From positions 18,843,546-18,907,545 of the forward strand of contig CM119270.1 in NCBI GenBank assembly GCA_051294375.1: a DNA stretch of 64,000 bases, in the 5' to 3' direction. The position numbers and the translations under genes were made by a program. Every line of letters starts with the position of its first letter. Position 1 is the first letter of the stretch. This stretch comes from Paraspadella gotoi (lineage: Eukaryota > Chaetognatha). Of the stretch, positions 22,301 to 33,779 are shown piece by piece. Below the pieces are notes generated by a model that saw nothing but the letters and a program-made list of their open reading frames with translations, was not told the origin of the DNA and did no database searches.

Positions 22301-24383
22301 GAGAAGAAAGGGAAAAGAAAAGAAAAGAAAGGAAAGAAAAGAAAAGAAAAAACAGGAGAAGAAAGAAAGAAAAGAGAAAAAAGAAAAAAGAAAAGAGATG
22401 AGGAATCGGCGTTGAGTACGAGATGGAACCGTAGCTTTCTGGATTTCGAGAATGGTGTACAGACAGGGAGAGTTGTGAGTTAAAGTGGGAATGGGAGAAA
22501 GGGAGAGTGAGAGAGGAGGAGGAGAGAGAGAGAGAGACGAGAGAAGAGAAGAGAGAGAGAGGAGGGTGAGAGAGAGAGAGAGATAAGAAAAGAGAACCAA
22601 AAAAGAGAGACAGACCTCGCGAAGAAGGCACCATAGAGATTATGGAAAGGAACGGGTCTTTTCTTCCACGGTTCCACCCCTGAGCCCATTCTTCCATCTG
22701 ACCCCAAAAAAGAGGTCACGCATGTTTTACTCCGCAAAATGGAAATTTAAAAAAGGGTCGAAAAATTCGCCGCCGCCGAAACTTGTTGCGAAATATTTTG
22801 TCGTCGTCGTCGTCGTCGTCGTTATAGAAGTCGGCGTTGCGGTCGTTCTCGTTTTTAAAGTCTCTGTTGTAGTTGTCGTTCACGTTAANNNNNNNNNNNN
22901 NNNNNNNNNNNNNNNNNNNNNNNNNNNNNNNNNNNNNNNNNNNNNNNNNNNNNNNNNNNNNNNNNNNNNNNNNNNNNNNNNNNNNNNNNNNNNNNNNNNN
23001 NNNNNNNNNNNNNNNNNNNNNNNNNNNNNNNNNNNNNNNNNNNNNNNNNNNNNNNNNNNNNNNNNNNNNNNNNNNNNNNNNNNNNNNNNNNNNNNNNNNN
23101 NNNNNNNNNNNNNNNNNNNNNNNNNNNNNNNNNNNNTCTCCATTTTTTTTCCTCTTTTATTTTTTTCTCTCCAGATGTTTTTTTCCAAAATTTCCGCCTG
23201 AAAAATTTTTCTCTTTTTTTCCGATTCCGTTTTTCGTCGTCGTCNNNNNNNNNNTCGTCGCAATCGACTAAAAGCGAAAGGCGACAAAAACTCGGATGCA
23301 ACTCGTTTCGCCATCCAATCTGCACCCAAACCATCTAGACTCAAACCTCGAGACCTACCTCACGCCCGCCCTCCACAGAGCAACTCCATCCCACCACTTC
23401 ATTCATTCATTCATTCATTCATTCATTCATTCANNNNNNNNNNNNNNNNNNNNNNNNNNNNNNNNNNNNNNNNNNNNNNNNNNNNNNNNNNNNNNNNNNN
23501 NNNNNNNNNNNNNNNNNNNNNNNNNNNNNNNNNNNNNNNNNNNNNNNNNNNNNNNNNNNNNNNNNNNNNNNNCTCCCAAAGGATGCTTCCTCCAGAGACC
23601 GAAGCGGGTCCTCGACTTCATTTTTCCACGGAGATGCCTTCGCCTTTCGTCCATCTCGCTGATCGCATAAAATGCGCGCAGAAGAAATAAGCTGTTTGCA
23701 TATTGTTGCGCTCAGAATCCAAAAACTACCTTCAGGTCTTTTGTCGCTAGATTAACGAAGACAGTAATTGTAAAATTGTAACCTTGGTAATATATGATGT
23801 TAACCTCAACTATACAAAATAACTTTTAATATTTTTAGCTCAAAAATTAACCACCGCTACTGCTCATAACGACCCTGGAATCCATAACCATCATCATAAA
23901 CCGACANNNNNNNNNNNNNNNNNNNNNNNNNNNNNNNNNNNNNNNNNNNNNNNNNNNNNNNNNNNNNNNNNNNNNNNNNNNNNNNNNNNNNNNNNNNNNN
24001 NNNNNNNNNNNNNNNNNNNNNNNNNNNNNNNNNNNNNNNNNNNNNNNNNNNNNNNNNNNNNNNNNNNNNNNNNNNNNNNNNNNNNNNNNNNNNNNNNNNN
24101 NNNNNNNNNNNNNNTTTACTTTTTTTTTGCGCCGAAAAGTTGTTTTCGTTACGAGCCGAAGGCACGAGGGCATCGAATTCCAGCCGCAGGAACCCACGAC
24201 AACTTACCCCATCGAATTTACTCTTTTTTTCAAACTTTCCCGCCCTTTTGGCCGACTTTTCCGATGAAAACAACTTACCCATTGCGCCCTTACCTCGACC
24301 TACTTGGGAAAACTGACTGACTCCCTCGCCAAAAAATCGAACGAACTTGTCAATTGACTTTGGCAGCGAGTAATGAACTTTAG

Positions 24384-24442
<59 letters not shown>

Positions 24443-24900
24443 CCGCTGTCGAGCCGAATGAAGACAAAGTTTAATCCAAGTGGATTTTTCCAGCTTTTTC
24501 GTCGTATTTATGGTCGTCGTCATCGTCGTCGTCACCATCGTCTTTGTCGTCGTCTTCGTACAGTCATTGTTGTCATCGTCGTCGTCGTCGTCGTCACCAT
24601 GGGCGTCGTCCCTGAACGCCACCAATGAAAACGTCAAAACAAATCAGATTGCGCACGAAACATCAACTCGGAGGAAAAAAAAAATTACGAGAATCGGATG
24701 CACCTTTGGTTGCAACGACCTCCGTCAATTCCTTTGCTCGTATATTATCCAATCGCAAACACATTGGTAGTTTCGCTCGTAATATTATTTAAATTTAAAC
24801 AGATTCCATGTTCGCATCGCGCGATTTTAACAACGCGACATTCATAATCATCTTAAGCGGCATAACCGCGCCCTCCCTCCTCCCATAACGTCTATATATG

Positions 24901-24992
<92 letters not shown>

Positions 24993-25991
24993 CGTCTCGC
25001 TCTCGCTCCCGCCTTTCAACAAGTTCCCGTTATTCCTCCGAGTTTTTCTCGCCTTCTCGCGACAGGCTCATTAGCAGCAACGATTTCGCGTCTTAGCCCG
25101 ATGGCACCACGAGACGATGCCATCATAACTCGTTGCCGTCGTCGCGGTCTGGCGTCCATAATGCTCCCCGCAAAAAAAATGGTAGGCAGGGTAATCGACA
25201 TGACACGGAACGAGTGGTATTATGCCATGCATGTAATCGGGTGTAGAGTGTTTTATGAATCGGATTTGATATGTAGGGGTTGATCACAACACTTTAAATG
25301 TAGTATTAACTTATTATTAGAATATAAAATGGTGTAGAATAAAAGTTAACAATATTTATTTAAATTCTGACCGGGAAATGCATTAATTCTAAACAACTCT
25401 GAACTTGTCTGGTTCGTCGTGACTCCTCGGTGAATAAGGGTTCACCATGTCACGTCAACCAGACTTCAACTTAATCCCGCAGATGACATTTTCTTCAGCT
25501 TTACGAGTTTCGCTTGGACGGAGAGAGGATAAAAATGTAGGTCACGCAAACAAAGAAGAGGAAATGGTTTAACTAAGAGAGAACATAAAATAAAAGGGTT
25601 GATGGCAGTTTTACATGATTACTAATTTTAATAAGAAGATTGCATCAAACAAGAAAACTGGCCGACGAATTGTGCATTGTATACGATTATTTGCCCTCTT
25701 TAGCTTTGGCCTCTGCGCCCCAAGGTGCTCAAGGTCTGACTCTCCTCCCCGCATCCTCACTAACCTCTCCCTCCCTCCTTCTCACACTCACAAACGCGCC
25801 TTATCGCCTCTCTCACCCCCTCGAAAGCCCTTTCGTCACCCAGATCGTCCTTCCAAATGCTCTTCCCCCTCTACCCCCTTCAAACCCCGTCTCCCTTGAC
25901 AGAATAAGTTTCAACTAACTCTAATTTTAAAACAAAAAAAAACAAAACAAAACAAAAATTTATAACNNNNNNNNNNNNNNNNNNNNNNNNN
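18561..25991. other. Repeat-rich spacer with many gaps
   Basis: Holds a (CGT)n tract (19343-19391), large gaps (19528-19684, 19831-20022, 20313-20412, 22889-23136, 23434-23572, 23907-24114), an AT-rich block (20500-21100), purine-rich low complexity (21860-22600), an ATTC repeat running into a gap (23398-23433), (CT)n at 24387-24439 and 24905-24988, and (CGT)n-type tracts at 22800-22830 and 24500-24600. A TATATAAGG motif at about 21320 could be a promoter or LTR element but nothing around it supports that. No gene is supported. Confidence 0.5.
24905..24988 (+). repeat. (CT)n microsatellite, 84 bp
   Basis: Perfect dinucleotide run, one of the longest of many in the window. Others of note are at 31434-31502, 38304-38373, 48725-48770 and 50401-50481. 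Confidence 0.98.
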
Positions 25992-26090
25992 TGCTCTAAG
26001 GTCACTGGCTGCCCCGAGGTCGATGACCCGAAGACAAAGAATAAATGCGAAGAGTACGATTATTTCACTTGTATCCGAAAATCAACCTAA
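25992..26090 (+). CDS. Candidate Cys-rich exon (5' end in gap)
   Basis: Directly after a 25-base gap the plus strand reads CSKVTGCPEVDDPKTKNKCE, then EYDYFTCIRKST and a stop at 26088. Four cysteines in 27 residues with ordinary composition look like a secreted-domain fragment. Whether it uses the stop or the weak GT inside the Cys codon is unclear. It may belong to the same plus-strand gene as the exons at 26.3-28.1 kb. Family not recognised. Confidence 0.35.
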   Translation, partial: CSKVTGCPEVDDPKTKNKCEEYDYFTCIRKST

Positions 26091-26149
26091 TCAGCTGATT
26101 TCCCTCTTCACAAGCCTCTCCCTCTCTTCTCGTCTCTTCTTTCTTCTCT

Positions 26150-26191
<42 letters not shown>

Positions 26192-26195
26192 CTCT

Positions 26196-26230
<35 letters not shown>

Positions 26231-26347
26231 ACCATTCAACAAAACGGCTTATGCTTTTTACCTGAAAGCCTTTTAGGTCAATCGTTTCATGTCTCTTACC
26301 TTACTTACAAACCTTATCCTATACTTCTCTCTCTTTTTGTCCGAAAG

Positions 26348-26459
26348 ACATTTCGAGACAAAATCTTTTGTCAAAAATTACGAATCACATCGTCCGCGTT
26401 TGCCCAACGAAATTGCCACAGTTGTCATCGATTTCTTAAAAAGTGGACTAAAATCACAG
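26348..26459 (+). CDS. Candidate internal exon of a plus-strand gene
   Basis: A pyrimidine-rich acceptor (tctctctctttttgtccgaaag) precedes the exon and the donor is TCACAG|GTAATA. The 112 bases read HFETKSFVKNYESHRPRLPN, then EIATVVIDFLKSGLKSQ. Phase at the 3' end (0) matches the acceptor at 26581. The composition is that of a folded protein with an amphipathic helix. I do not recognise it. Confidence 0.45.
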
Positions 26460-26580
26460 GTAATAACATGATGCTGGGGGAAGTACAATATAGTATTCCG
26501 CGATCTAATCCTTTCATACAATTGAAACATTCTTTGATAGGGAGAGAGTGTGTGAGAGAGTCTTGATTGAAAGCTTGCAG

Positions 26581-26676
26581 GGACCTGCTCTGGCATTATC
26601 TTGTAAGAGTGATGGAGGCCTTAAACCACCAAAGCCTGTCCCAAGTCAGGGGCAAGATAGCTTATTTATTAAATGA
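26581..26676 (+). CDS. Candidate exon following 26348-26459
   Basis: Acceptor gcttgcag|GGA. In phase 0 it reads GPALALSCKSDGGLKPPKPV, then PSQGQDSLFIK and a stop at 26674. Alternatively it ends early at a good donor (TCTT|GTAAGA, 26602). The in-phase join to the preceding exon is the main support. Confidence 0.4.
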   Translation, partial: GPALALSCKSDGGLKPPKPVPSQGQDSLFIK

Positions 26677-26744
26677 ATGGTTAATTTTTATATTGGTTGT
26701 ACCAATTTCATGTAAAGTCTTCAGAATATTATGTNNNNNNNNNN

Positions 26745-26876
26745 GTCACTGCTTTTGCTGCTATTCACTGGTTCGACTTGGAAAAGTTCTATCGAGAGGC
26801 TTACAGAGTTTTGATTCTTGGAGGAGTCTTAGCTGCTACGTCCTACTATGTGATGTATGTTAAAATGAAAATATAA
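26745..26876 (+). CDS. Candidate exon with a transmembrane segment (5' end in 10-base gap)
   Basis: From the end of a 10-base gap the plus strand reads VTAFAAIHWFDLEKFYREAY, then RVLILGGVLAATSYYVMYVK and MKI before a stop at 26874. RVLILGGVLAATSYYVMYV is hydrophobic enough to cross a membrane. An internal donor (GTGAT|GTATGT) would make it an internal exon. Product unknown. Confidence 0.4.
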   Translation, partial: VTAFAAIHWFDLEKFYREAYRVLILGGVLAATSYYVMYVKMKI

Positions 26877-27223
26877 GTTAGGACTGCTAGAATAAAATAG
26901 TCATAAACTAACAAACTAACAAACTAACTAAAAAAATTTTAAGAAAGCAATATATATATATTTAAAGAATATAGATTAAATGGTAAATCTTTCATAAAAT
27001 ATAAAAATAAAAAATAAAAAATAGTGAAACAAGTAATTTGAAAATTTTAATAAAATAAATTTTCCGAAATTTCTATAGAAATCAAAAGGAAACTGAAAAA
27101 AGTGCTGTTTCTTACTAAGAAAGGAGAGCTCCTAATAAGTACACGGATTTCAAATGGGAGTGAAATGAAAAGAATTGTTATAACTCTTAACTGACTGTGA
27201 TTAATATTTATTCATTTCATTAG

Positions 27224-27357
27224 TTGGAAAAGTCCTTGACGTTTATGTTCTTATAAAGCAAATTGATAATACTTTACATCATAACAACTGGTGCGCTATC
27301 CTTCCAGCAGCTTTTTTTGCAACATTTTTCCCCTCTTATTTGATAATTCAATTTTAA
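27224..27357 (+). CDS. Candidate exon with hydrophobic segment
   Basis: Acceptor tttcattag|TT. It reads GKVLDVYVLIKQIDNTLHHN, then NWCAILPAAFFATFFPSYLI and IQF to a stop at 27355. The second part is hydrophobic and helix-like. It probably belongs to the same multi-pass membrane protein as the exon at 26745, but the splice phases between them are not resolved. Confidence 0.4.
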
Positions 27358-27608
27358 ACTCGTGAAAAAAATTGAGATAATTATTTTAAATATTTTTATA
27401 TTCATTAGTTATTATAATGTCTTGGGAGTATGAAAAAAATTCTTATTGATATAATTCAAGGTTTAGTTAGGCAACAGTCTCTTGCCAGATCATTGTTGTT
27501 TTACAATTTTTATTCACGCCGAAATTTTTATTTTTTAAGTTTTAACTAGAAAAACTAAAAAATGAAAAAGGCTGTCATTGTGTTTGTGAATAAGTTTTTG
27601 ACATTCAG

Positions 27609-27641
27609 ATTGCTCAAGCACATACTCCTAGGTCTATACCT
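27609..27641 (+). CDS. Candidate 33-nt exon
   Basis: Between gacattcag and GTAAGA lie eleven open codons (IAQAHTPRSIP), phase 0 on both sides, matching the acceptor at 27975. The case rests on two good splice sites and the phase match only. Confidence 0.35.
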
Positions 27642-27974
27642 GTAAGATAAACCGAAATTTTTTAAACATTTTATTTTTTTTATAAAAATGTATGTTTTAA
27701 AAGGAAAGTCCTATTCAAATGCAAAAATTTTGCTTTTTTAAAATTCGACCATGCCATTGATGGGCATATAACTAAGAAATTAAGCAAGCTGGACTACTGG
27801 GAGTAAAAATATAAAAAACGTTAGCGATTTTTTTACCAGGGTGCAAAATCTGAAGTTGTTATAAAAAACAATTTAGCCACAGTATTTGATCCTTTCATTC
27901 ACTCCATTTTGAAATCCGTTATTTATTTATCTTATTAAGCGATAATCTTTCAAGTAGTTTTTTTGTTCCTTCAG

Positions 27975-28067
27975 TCCGTCATCAAGCGAGGAGGCCCAAC
28001 GCTATCGCCTCTCTTTCAGCAAGGAAGCACTTCACCGCATTTCTGGTTAGATTTTACGCGCAACTAG
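27975..28067 (+). CDS. Candidate last exon of the plus-strand gene
   Basis: Strong pyrimidine-rich acceptor (ttttttgttccttcag). In phase 0 it reads SVIKRGGPTLSPLFQQGSTS, then PHFWLDFTRN and a stop at 28065. Another frame (RYRLSFSKEALHRISG, a stop, then IQRYRNLPQPNADSLRLVTS) resembles the start of a PIF/Harbinger-type transposase, so a decayed transposon is an alternative reading of this segment. Confidence 0.35.
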   Translation, partial: SVIKRGGPTLSPLFQQGSTSPHFWLDFTRN

Positions 28068-28428
28068 ACAAATTCTCAAAGACAATTTGTTTATCCAACG
28101 CTACCGCAACTTGCCGCAACCAAACGCTGACTCTTTGCGATTAGTCACGAGTCGCATTTTGCGACGCTAGCTTGGACCGTCAAACACCTCGTGGATTTCT
28201 TAACGTCTCTTTTCGTGCTTCGACCGTCAAGAGGAGGAAAAACCCAGAGAAGGCGGCGACGTGCGCGCGAATGAGTTGAGGAGTCGCTTGATCGAAATCC
28301 TCGCGTGAATGTCGACGAAGTTTTGAATTTTGAGTTTGAGTATTTTATTGTATTTTTCAAAAAGATTTGATCGTTCAAGATACGTTTGCTTCATAATTTT
28401 ATTAAGCAAGTAATTCCTTTTTTTTTTC

Positions 28429-28823
28429 TGTTTCTGGTAGTTTTTAAGAATTATCGTCTCACTTCCTTGAGGCATCTCTAGGACATCGCAGGAGTATCAA
28501 GCCGCCAAAAGCAAATCTGATCGGAGACTCGGACGGAAATGGAAACGCTGTATCCTGATTCGTCAAGCATGGAACCGGAATCGACCAATCGGCTTGCAGG
28601 ATCATAGGAACTGTAAATTCTACCTCGCCGATCCTCTTTCTTAGCTATAAATAGACCTAGCTTGTTCTAGTTTCAGTAGCATTGAACAATACTCCTACGT
28701 GTGTCTCACAGTCACCTTAATTCTCCGAATAAAATATCATCCTGATTCGCCCCTAGAAATCCATGAGTTTTTCCTTAAATGTGGTGGCAGCTGTGGGATT
28801 CGAACCCACGTCTCCGAAGAGAC
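28429..28823 (+). mobile_element. LTR fragment with TATA box, poly(A) signal and tRNA-Leu primer-binding site
   Basis: Starts near TGTTTCTGG (28429), has TATAAATAG (28646-28654) and AATAAA (28728-28733), and ends CTTAAATG just before a primer-binding site at 28782. The site begins TGGTGGCAGCTGTGGGATTC and stays complementary to tRNA-Leu for about 42 bases (to 28823), through the T arm and variable loop. It shares TATAAATAG, AGAAATCC and the CTTAA-ATG end with the 12.2 kb fragment, so the two are related families. No internal coding region follows; microsatellite begins 80 bases later. A noisy copy is at 33.80-34.23 kb. Confidence 0.7.
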
Positions 28824-28902
28824 CATTTACAAGCTTTGTAAATATTTGCTGTATTATTTAACTAGGATAATGAATTAATGAAGTAACTAGTTCCCATAGA
28901 GA

Positions 28903-28991
28903 GAGTGAGAGAGAGTGAGAGAGAGTGAGAGAGAGTGAGAGAGAGTGAGAGAGAGTGAGAGAGAGTGAGAGAGAGTGAGAGAGAGTGAGAG
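28903..28991 (+). repeat. (GAGAGAGT)n tandem repeat, about 11 copies
   Basis: Eight-base unit with near-perfect copies. The corresponding stretch in the duplicate (34332-34456) is scrambled by indels. Confidence 0.95.
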
Positions 28992-29432
28992 ATAAATTGT
29001 AAACTTCTCAAATTCTCAGCGAGTACTAATCCATGTCGCTTTAAATGCAAAATTGTGAATTATTATGAATCCTTCATTTCAAAATAATAATCTCTAATTA
29101 CAAAAAGCGAAAAGTGAATTAGTTTCGGTATTAATTTCTTTTCGTCGTTAATCTTTTAAATTCACTTAATCCCTTATTTCCTCAATCAACTCGAAGAAGA
29201 AACTGTGAAAATTAAGCTCTTCGTCTCTAAGGGGGTGAGTGTGAGTGCGTGAGAGAGAGAGAGAAAATTGTGAACTTCTCAGCGACGCGGGGGATCGGAG
29301 GCGTGTCGCCCACATCGCATTTCACGCGACTATTTCGATCACGCTCCATTAACGAAATCCAACAAAGTTCTTCAAATAAAATGTTTCACAAAGTCACGCC
29401 CGCGGGTTTGAGAACGCAACGCTCTCGTTCGG

Positions 29433-30062
29433 CCAATCGACTCTGGCTATGGTGAGGCGCGGCCAATCAGGAGCCTTCTTTGTCTTGATGGTATCTCAAT
29501 GTACAGACCTTGTCTACCAATGAAGATACGTTGTTAGTCGAAACTACTCGCCGTCAACCAATCAAATTCCTCTGTCACGAATCAACGTTCGACTCGTACT
29601 TTTTAAGCGCCGTAACCACAACCAATAGCGTCGTTTGTCTGGCTCTTTCTCGACCAATCACGCTTCGAGAATGCATGACACGAATCCGGAGGAAAAAGGA
29701 AAAAAAAAGGGAGGAAAGAAAAAATATGGTTTTCTGAAAAAAAAAAATAGGGAAAGAAATTCCATAACGAGCGCGAGTGAGAATTGCAACAGATGTCGGA
29801 AATTGTGTTTTTTTCTCGGGCGCTTGAGTAGATTTAAAACGCACGTGCATGCACGGCATGTACGGATGAGAGTAAGAGGATTATAAAATATCACTTTAGA
29901 AAAAAGAATAAATATATCGATATATTTGTCAATATTTTAGTGACTAATGCTCTTCTATGAAATGTGAAACAGGCGCTCGGTCGCGGAAACGCGATACAAA
30001 CTCCTGCTTTTAACGCTTTCAACTCGCACGCGCGGGATCTCGGGGGTTTTCTGCGCATGCGC
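29433..30062. promoter_or_regulatory. CCAAT-box cluster and NRF1-like palindrome (promoter-type segment)
   Basis: Six CCAAT motifs lie within 225 bases (29433, 29463, 29517, 29558, 29622, 29653), mostly as CCAATC in a CpG-containing stretch. A perfect NRF1-type core TGCGCATGCGC sits at 30052-30062. Both are typical of CpG-rich, non-TATA promoters, often bidirectional. No gene with a clear start was found on either side, so the assignment is tentative. The noisy duplicate (34.9-35.7 kb) keeps only fragments of the motifs. Confidence 0.35.
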
Positions 30063-31426
30063 GATTTTGCGTGCGAACGTGCGATACTCGCGTTGGAGGA
30101 AGGAAGCGGACTCGTGGAAGGGAGGAGGGAAGGGGGAGATTGTGAGGGGAAGAGAAGTGAGTGAAGCGATTTAGAAAAAAGGAAAAAGGAGGAAAGAGGA
30201 AAGGAAAGAAATGGAGTCACGAGGATATGGAGGAAAGAAAAGAAATCAGAAACGAAAGGAAACAAGAGAGGCATAGAGAGGAAGAAAAGAAAAGGGAGGA
30301 AGAGAAAAAGAATGATAGAGAAGAAAGCAAAAAAGAGAGGAAGAGAAAGGGAGAAAAGAAAAGAAAAGAGAAGAGAAGGAAGCTGCCATCGCCTCCCGTG
30401 TTTGTCTAAAGCGAAGAGACTAATGGAGCAAAGTCGAGCAAAATCGTTGATCAGGGATTAAAAAGAAAAAAAANNNNNNNNNNNNNNNNNNNNNNNNNNN
30501 NNNNNNNNNNNNNNNNNNNNNNNNNNNNNNNNNNNNNNNNNNNNNNNNNNNNNNNNNNNNNNNNNNNNNNNNNNNNNNNNNNNNNNNNNNNNNNNNNNNN
30601 NNNNNNNNNNNNNNNNNNNNNNNNNNNNNNNNNNNNNNNNNNNNNNNNNNNNNNNNNNNNNNNNNNNNNNNNNNNNNNNNNNNNNNNNNNNNNNNNNNNN
30701 NNNNNNNNNNNNNNNNNNNNNNNNNNNNNNNNNNNNNNNNNNNNNNNNNNNNNNNNNNNNNNNNNNNNNNNNNNNNNNNNNNNNNNNNNNNNNNNNNNNN
30801 NNNNNNNNNNNNNNNNNNNNNNNNNNNNNNNNNNNNNNNNNNNNNNNNNNNNNNNNNNNNNNNNNNNNNNNNNNNNNNNNNNNNNNNNNNNNNNNNNNNN
30901 NNNNNNNNNNNNNNNNNNNNNNNNNNNNNNTGTTTCGTCGCGTGAACCACGAGTCACGCCCACGATGAGAGACGCCGCTTCAGCCGCTTCCGCCGCCGCC
31001 GCCGCAGCATCTTTCCGCTTCTGACCGCCTCCAACGGCAGCGTCCTCTTCGCCCACGCGATCCAACGTTGAATGGCAACGAAGTCAAATGGAGACGTTTG
31101 CCTCGACGTCGTGGACTACGATTGAGCGAAGGAAAAGATGAAGGATTTCTAAAAGAAATGGAGTTGTGTGTTGTTGTTGCTTGAGAAAGAAAACGACGAA
31201 GATTTAGTTGAGAGAAGATAAAGCTAAAAAGGGGGGGTTCGAAGATGTCAAATTCATAATGAATTATCTAATTAATTTAGTAAAAAGAAAATAGAAAATT
31301 CGCTTTAAGTCTAAGAGTAAAGCAAATATTTTTTAAAAATTTTCATTGTGAATTATTGATTATATGACGGTTTCTTGTCTCTTCTGTCAGTCAATATTAT
31401 CCAGTCGTAATCCAGTGTCCTCTCTA

Positions 31427-31506
<80 letters not shown>

Positions 31507-31623
31507 CTCTCTCTCTCTCTCACTCTCTCTCTCTTCTCACTTTCTCTCTCTTTCTGTCTGTCCTCCGCTCCATCGGTTATCGGTTTCTCCGTCACAAAAG
31601 GTTTCTTCCGCTTGAGAGTGAGT

Positions 31624-31669
<46 letters not shown>

Positions 31670-32263
31670 AGAGAGATGCGTGTCACTGAAGCGCAAATGG
31701 GCATCGCCCTCAATCTACTATATGATGATCCAGACTTGAATGAAAAAAATTTTTATTTATTGAAGATAAAAATACAAATCGAGATAGAACATTAATTTTT
31801 AGAAATAATTAGAAATAATAGAACAATTAGAAATAAGAGAAATAACCCAAGAATTGAAAAAAATAAAATAAAATAAATCAACCAAATGAAAAAAAAATTA
31901 CAAAATATAAAGATTTACAGAAGTAACTGAAAAAGGGACACAGACAACAAGAGGCAGACTAATCTTACTCTCTTTTTCGTCGTCGTCATCGTCGTCGTCT
32001 TGAGGTAAAAAACGATCGATTTCAATTTGATTTTCGTCGTAAAAAATAAAAATCGGAATCACAAACGTGGAAGTGATAAGAAAGAGAACAAGGTCGACCT
32101 TTGTTGAGCTTAAAATATTTTTTGCATATTGCAGTAAGAAAAAGTTAGCTATGTTTACGTATTAAAGCATTATAAATTGAGCACAGACTTTGCGCCTAAC
32201 TTTTTATTATTCTTTGCTAGGTCCTGGATTTTTTGTTTGCAGAATCTAAGCCANNNNNNNNNN

Positions 32264-33729
32264 GAGGCGTCGTCACTGAAGCGCAAATGGGCATCGCCCT
32301 CAATCTACTGTATGATGATCCAGACTTGAAATGAAAAAAAAATTATTTATTTATTGAAGATAAAAATACAAATCGAGATAGAACATAATTTTAGAAATAA
32401 TAGAAATAATAGAACAATTAGAAATAAGAGAAATAACCCAAGAATGAATAAAATAAAATAAAATAAATCAACCAAATGAAAAAAAAAATTACAAAATATA
32501 AAGATTTACAGAAGTAACTGGAAAAAAGGGACACAGACAAAGAGAGACTAAAATCCACGGTGAAAAATTAGTTTCGGCTCAAAAAAAAAAGAGAAATAAA
32601 AAGAGAAAAAAATCCGAAAAAATAAAGAAAATAAAAGAGAAAAAAACGAAAAAATAACAAAGAAAAAAAAAAATAACAAACGATGGTTCCGTTTGCCCGA
32701 AGATCTCTACCCCCTGGTGATATTTTTCACGCGTTTTCCTGTTTTTGTTTGGCCGATAAAAAAATAAAAAAAAAAAAAACCAAACAAAAAAAACAAAAAC
32801 AAAAAAAAAAAAAAAAAACGTTGAAACACGAAAACTCCGAAAAATGAACTTTCGACTTTTATACTTAATTTGGTCATCCAGGAAAAGCTTTTCAAAATAT
32901 AAAAAACGTACGTAATAGTCGGCGTAAACAGCGCCAGGATTCGTGCCGGAATCCTTCCTCTGAACGCGCTGGGAGGGCCCCGTGAGCTATCAGCGCCAAT
33001 TCCTCGCTCCAAACCTCGTTTGCGGCGCCATGACAAAACATTTTCAACTGAGCGCCATTCCATCACAGCGCCCGTTTCCCGGTGCCACTAACTGTTTGAA
33101 TTCCATTGGCGGGCCATTAGCGCCACTTCTGTGTTCCACCGCACGCGCAGGGACGCGGCCGTCGCCTAGCGGTGTGATCGTCGTACACGTCCTGCCGACG
33201 ATTCTTCGTTTACCGTCGCCATTTGACATGCGTCCGTCGTCCGTACCGTAATAGTACGTCGGGAATCATGTCGCGCAGCACTGACGTCGTCATCCGGTCG
33301 TCGTCATCGTCGTCGTTCTTTTGATGGTAAAAACGACATCGATTTCAATTTGCATTTTCGTCGCTAAAAAATAAAATCGGAAATCACAAACGTGGAGAAG
33401 TGATAAGAAGAGAACAGGCGACCTGTATGCTTAAAAATTTTTTGCATATTGCAGTAAGCAAATAAAAGTTTAGCTATGTCTTACGTATTACATAAGCATT
33501 ATAAATTTTGAGCACAGCACTTAACTCGCGCCTAACTTTTTATTATTCTCTTTGCTTAGGTCCTGGTATTTTTATTGTTTGCCAGAATCTAAGCCATTTT
33601 TTTAATCCATGAAATGTAAATCGTGAATTAGTGACCGTCACAGTGATAGTGATTCACCGAGTCAATTGTATTGAAGACTTGGCATCATCTTTCAAAATTA
33701 TATCAAACTTAAGAATTAAACTATTAATA
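32264..33729 (+). repeat. Duplicated segment, partial third copy between two short gaps
   Basis: Bounded by a 10-base and a 25-base gap. It begins like 31670 (gaagcgcaaatgggcatcgc) and ends like 38100 (tatcaaacttaagaattaaa). It overlaps both the preceding and following copies, the pattern expected of overlapping contigs or haplotypes placed end to end. Confidence 0.8.
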
Positions 33730-33779
33730 NNNNNNNNNNNNNNNNNNNNNNNNNGGGGATAGAGAGGAGATTAAGTAAG

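Larger units (their letters stand above)
28428..32253 (+). repeat. Duplicated segment, cleaner copy
   Basis: Runs from the LTR through the CCAAT segment, a 457-base gap (30474-30930) and CT/GA tracts to a block starting ttcgtcgtcgtcatcgtcgtcg (31975) and ending agaatctaagcca. Compared with the copy at 33780-38010 it lacks about 700 bases between 31960 and 31975. Those bases appear instead in 32540-33300. Confidence 0.85.

Noticed and set aside
26567-26734. TRIC-channel-like fragment (SCKVF motif) in an alternative frame
   Set aside because: The similarity is limited to a few residues. The frame that joins the upstream exon in phase is a different one.
28782-28823. tRNA gene on the minus strand
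   Set aside because: Same reasons as at 12182: half molecule, CCA included, LTR directly upstream.
28903-28991. CRISPR-like array
   Set aside because: The unit is only eight bases with no spacers. No CRISPR arrays or cas genes exist in the window and the DNA is eukaryotic.
32930-33250. Coding exon in the gcgccatt-rich segment (also 37430-37700)
   Set aside because: Open frames differ between the two copies, no splice sites or family motif were found, and both copies are noisy.
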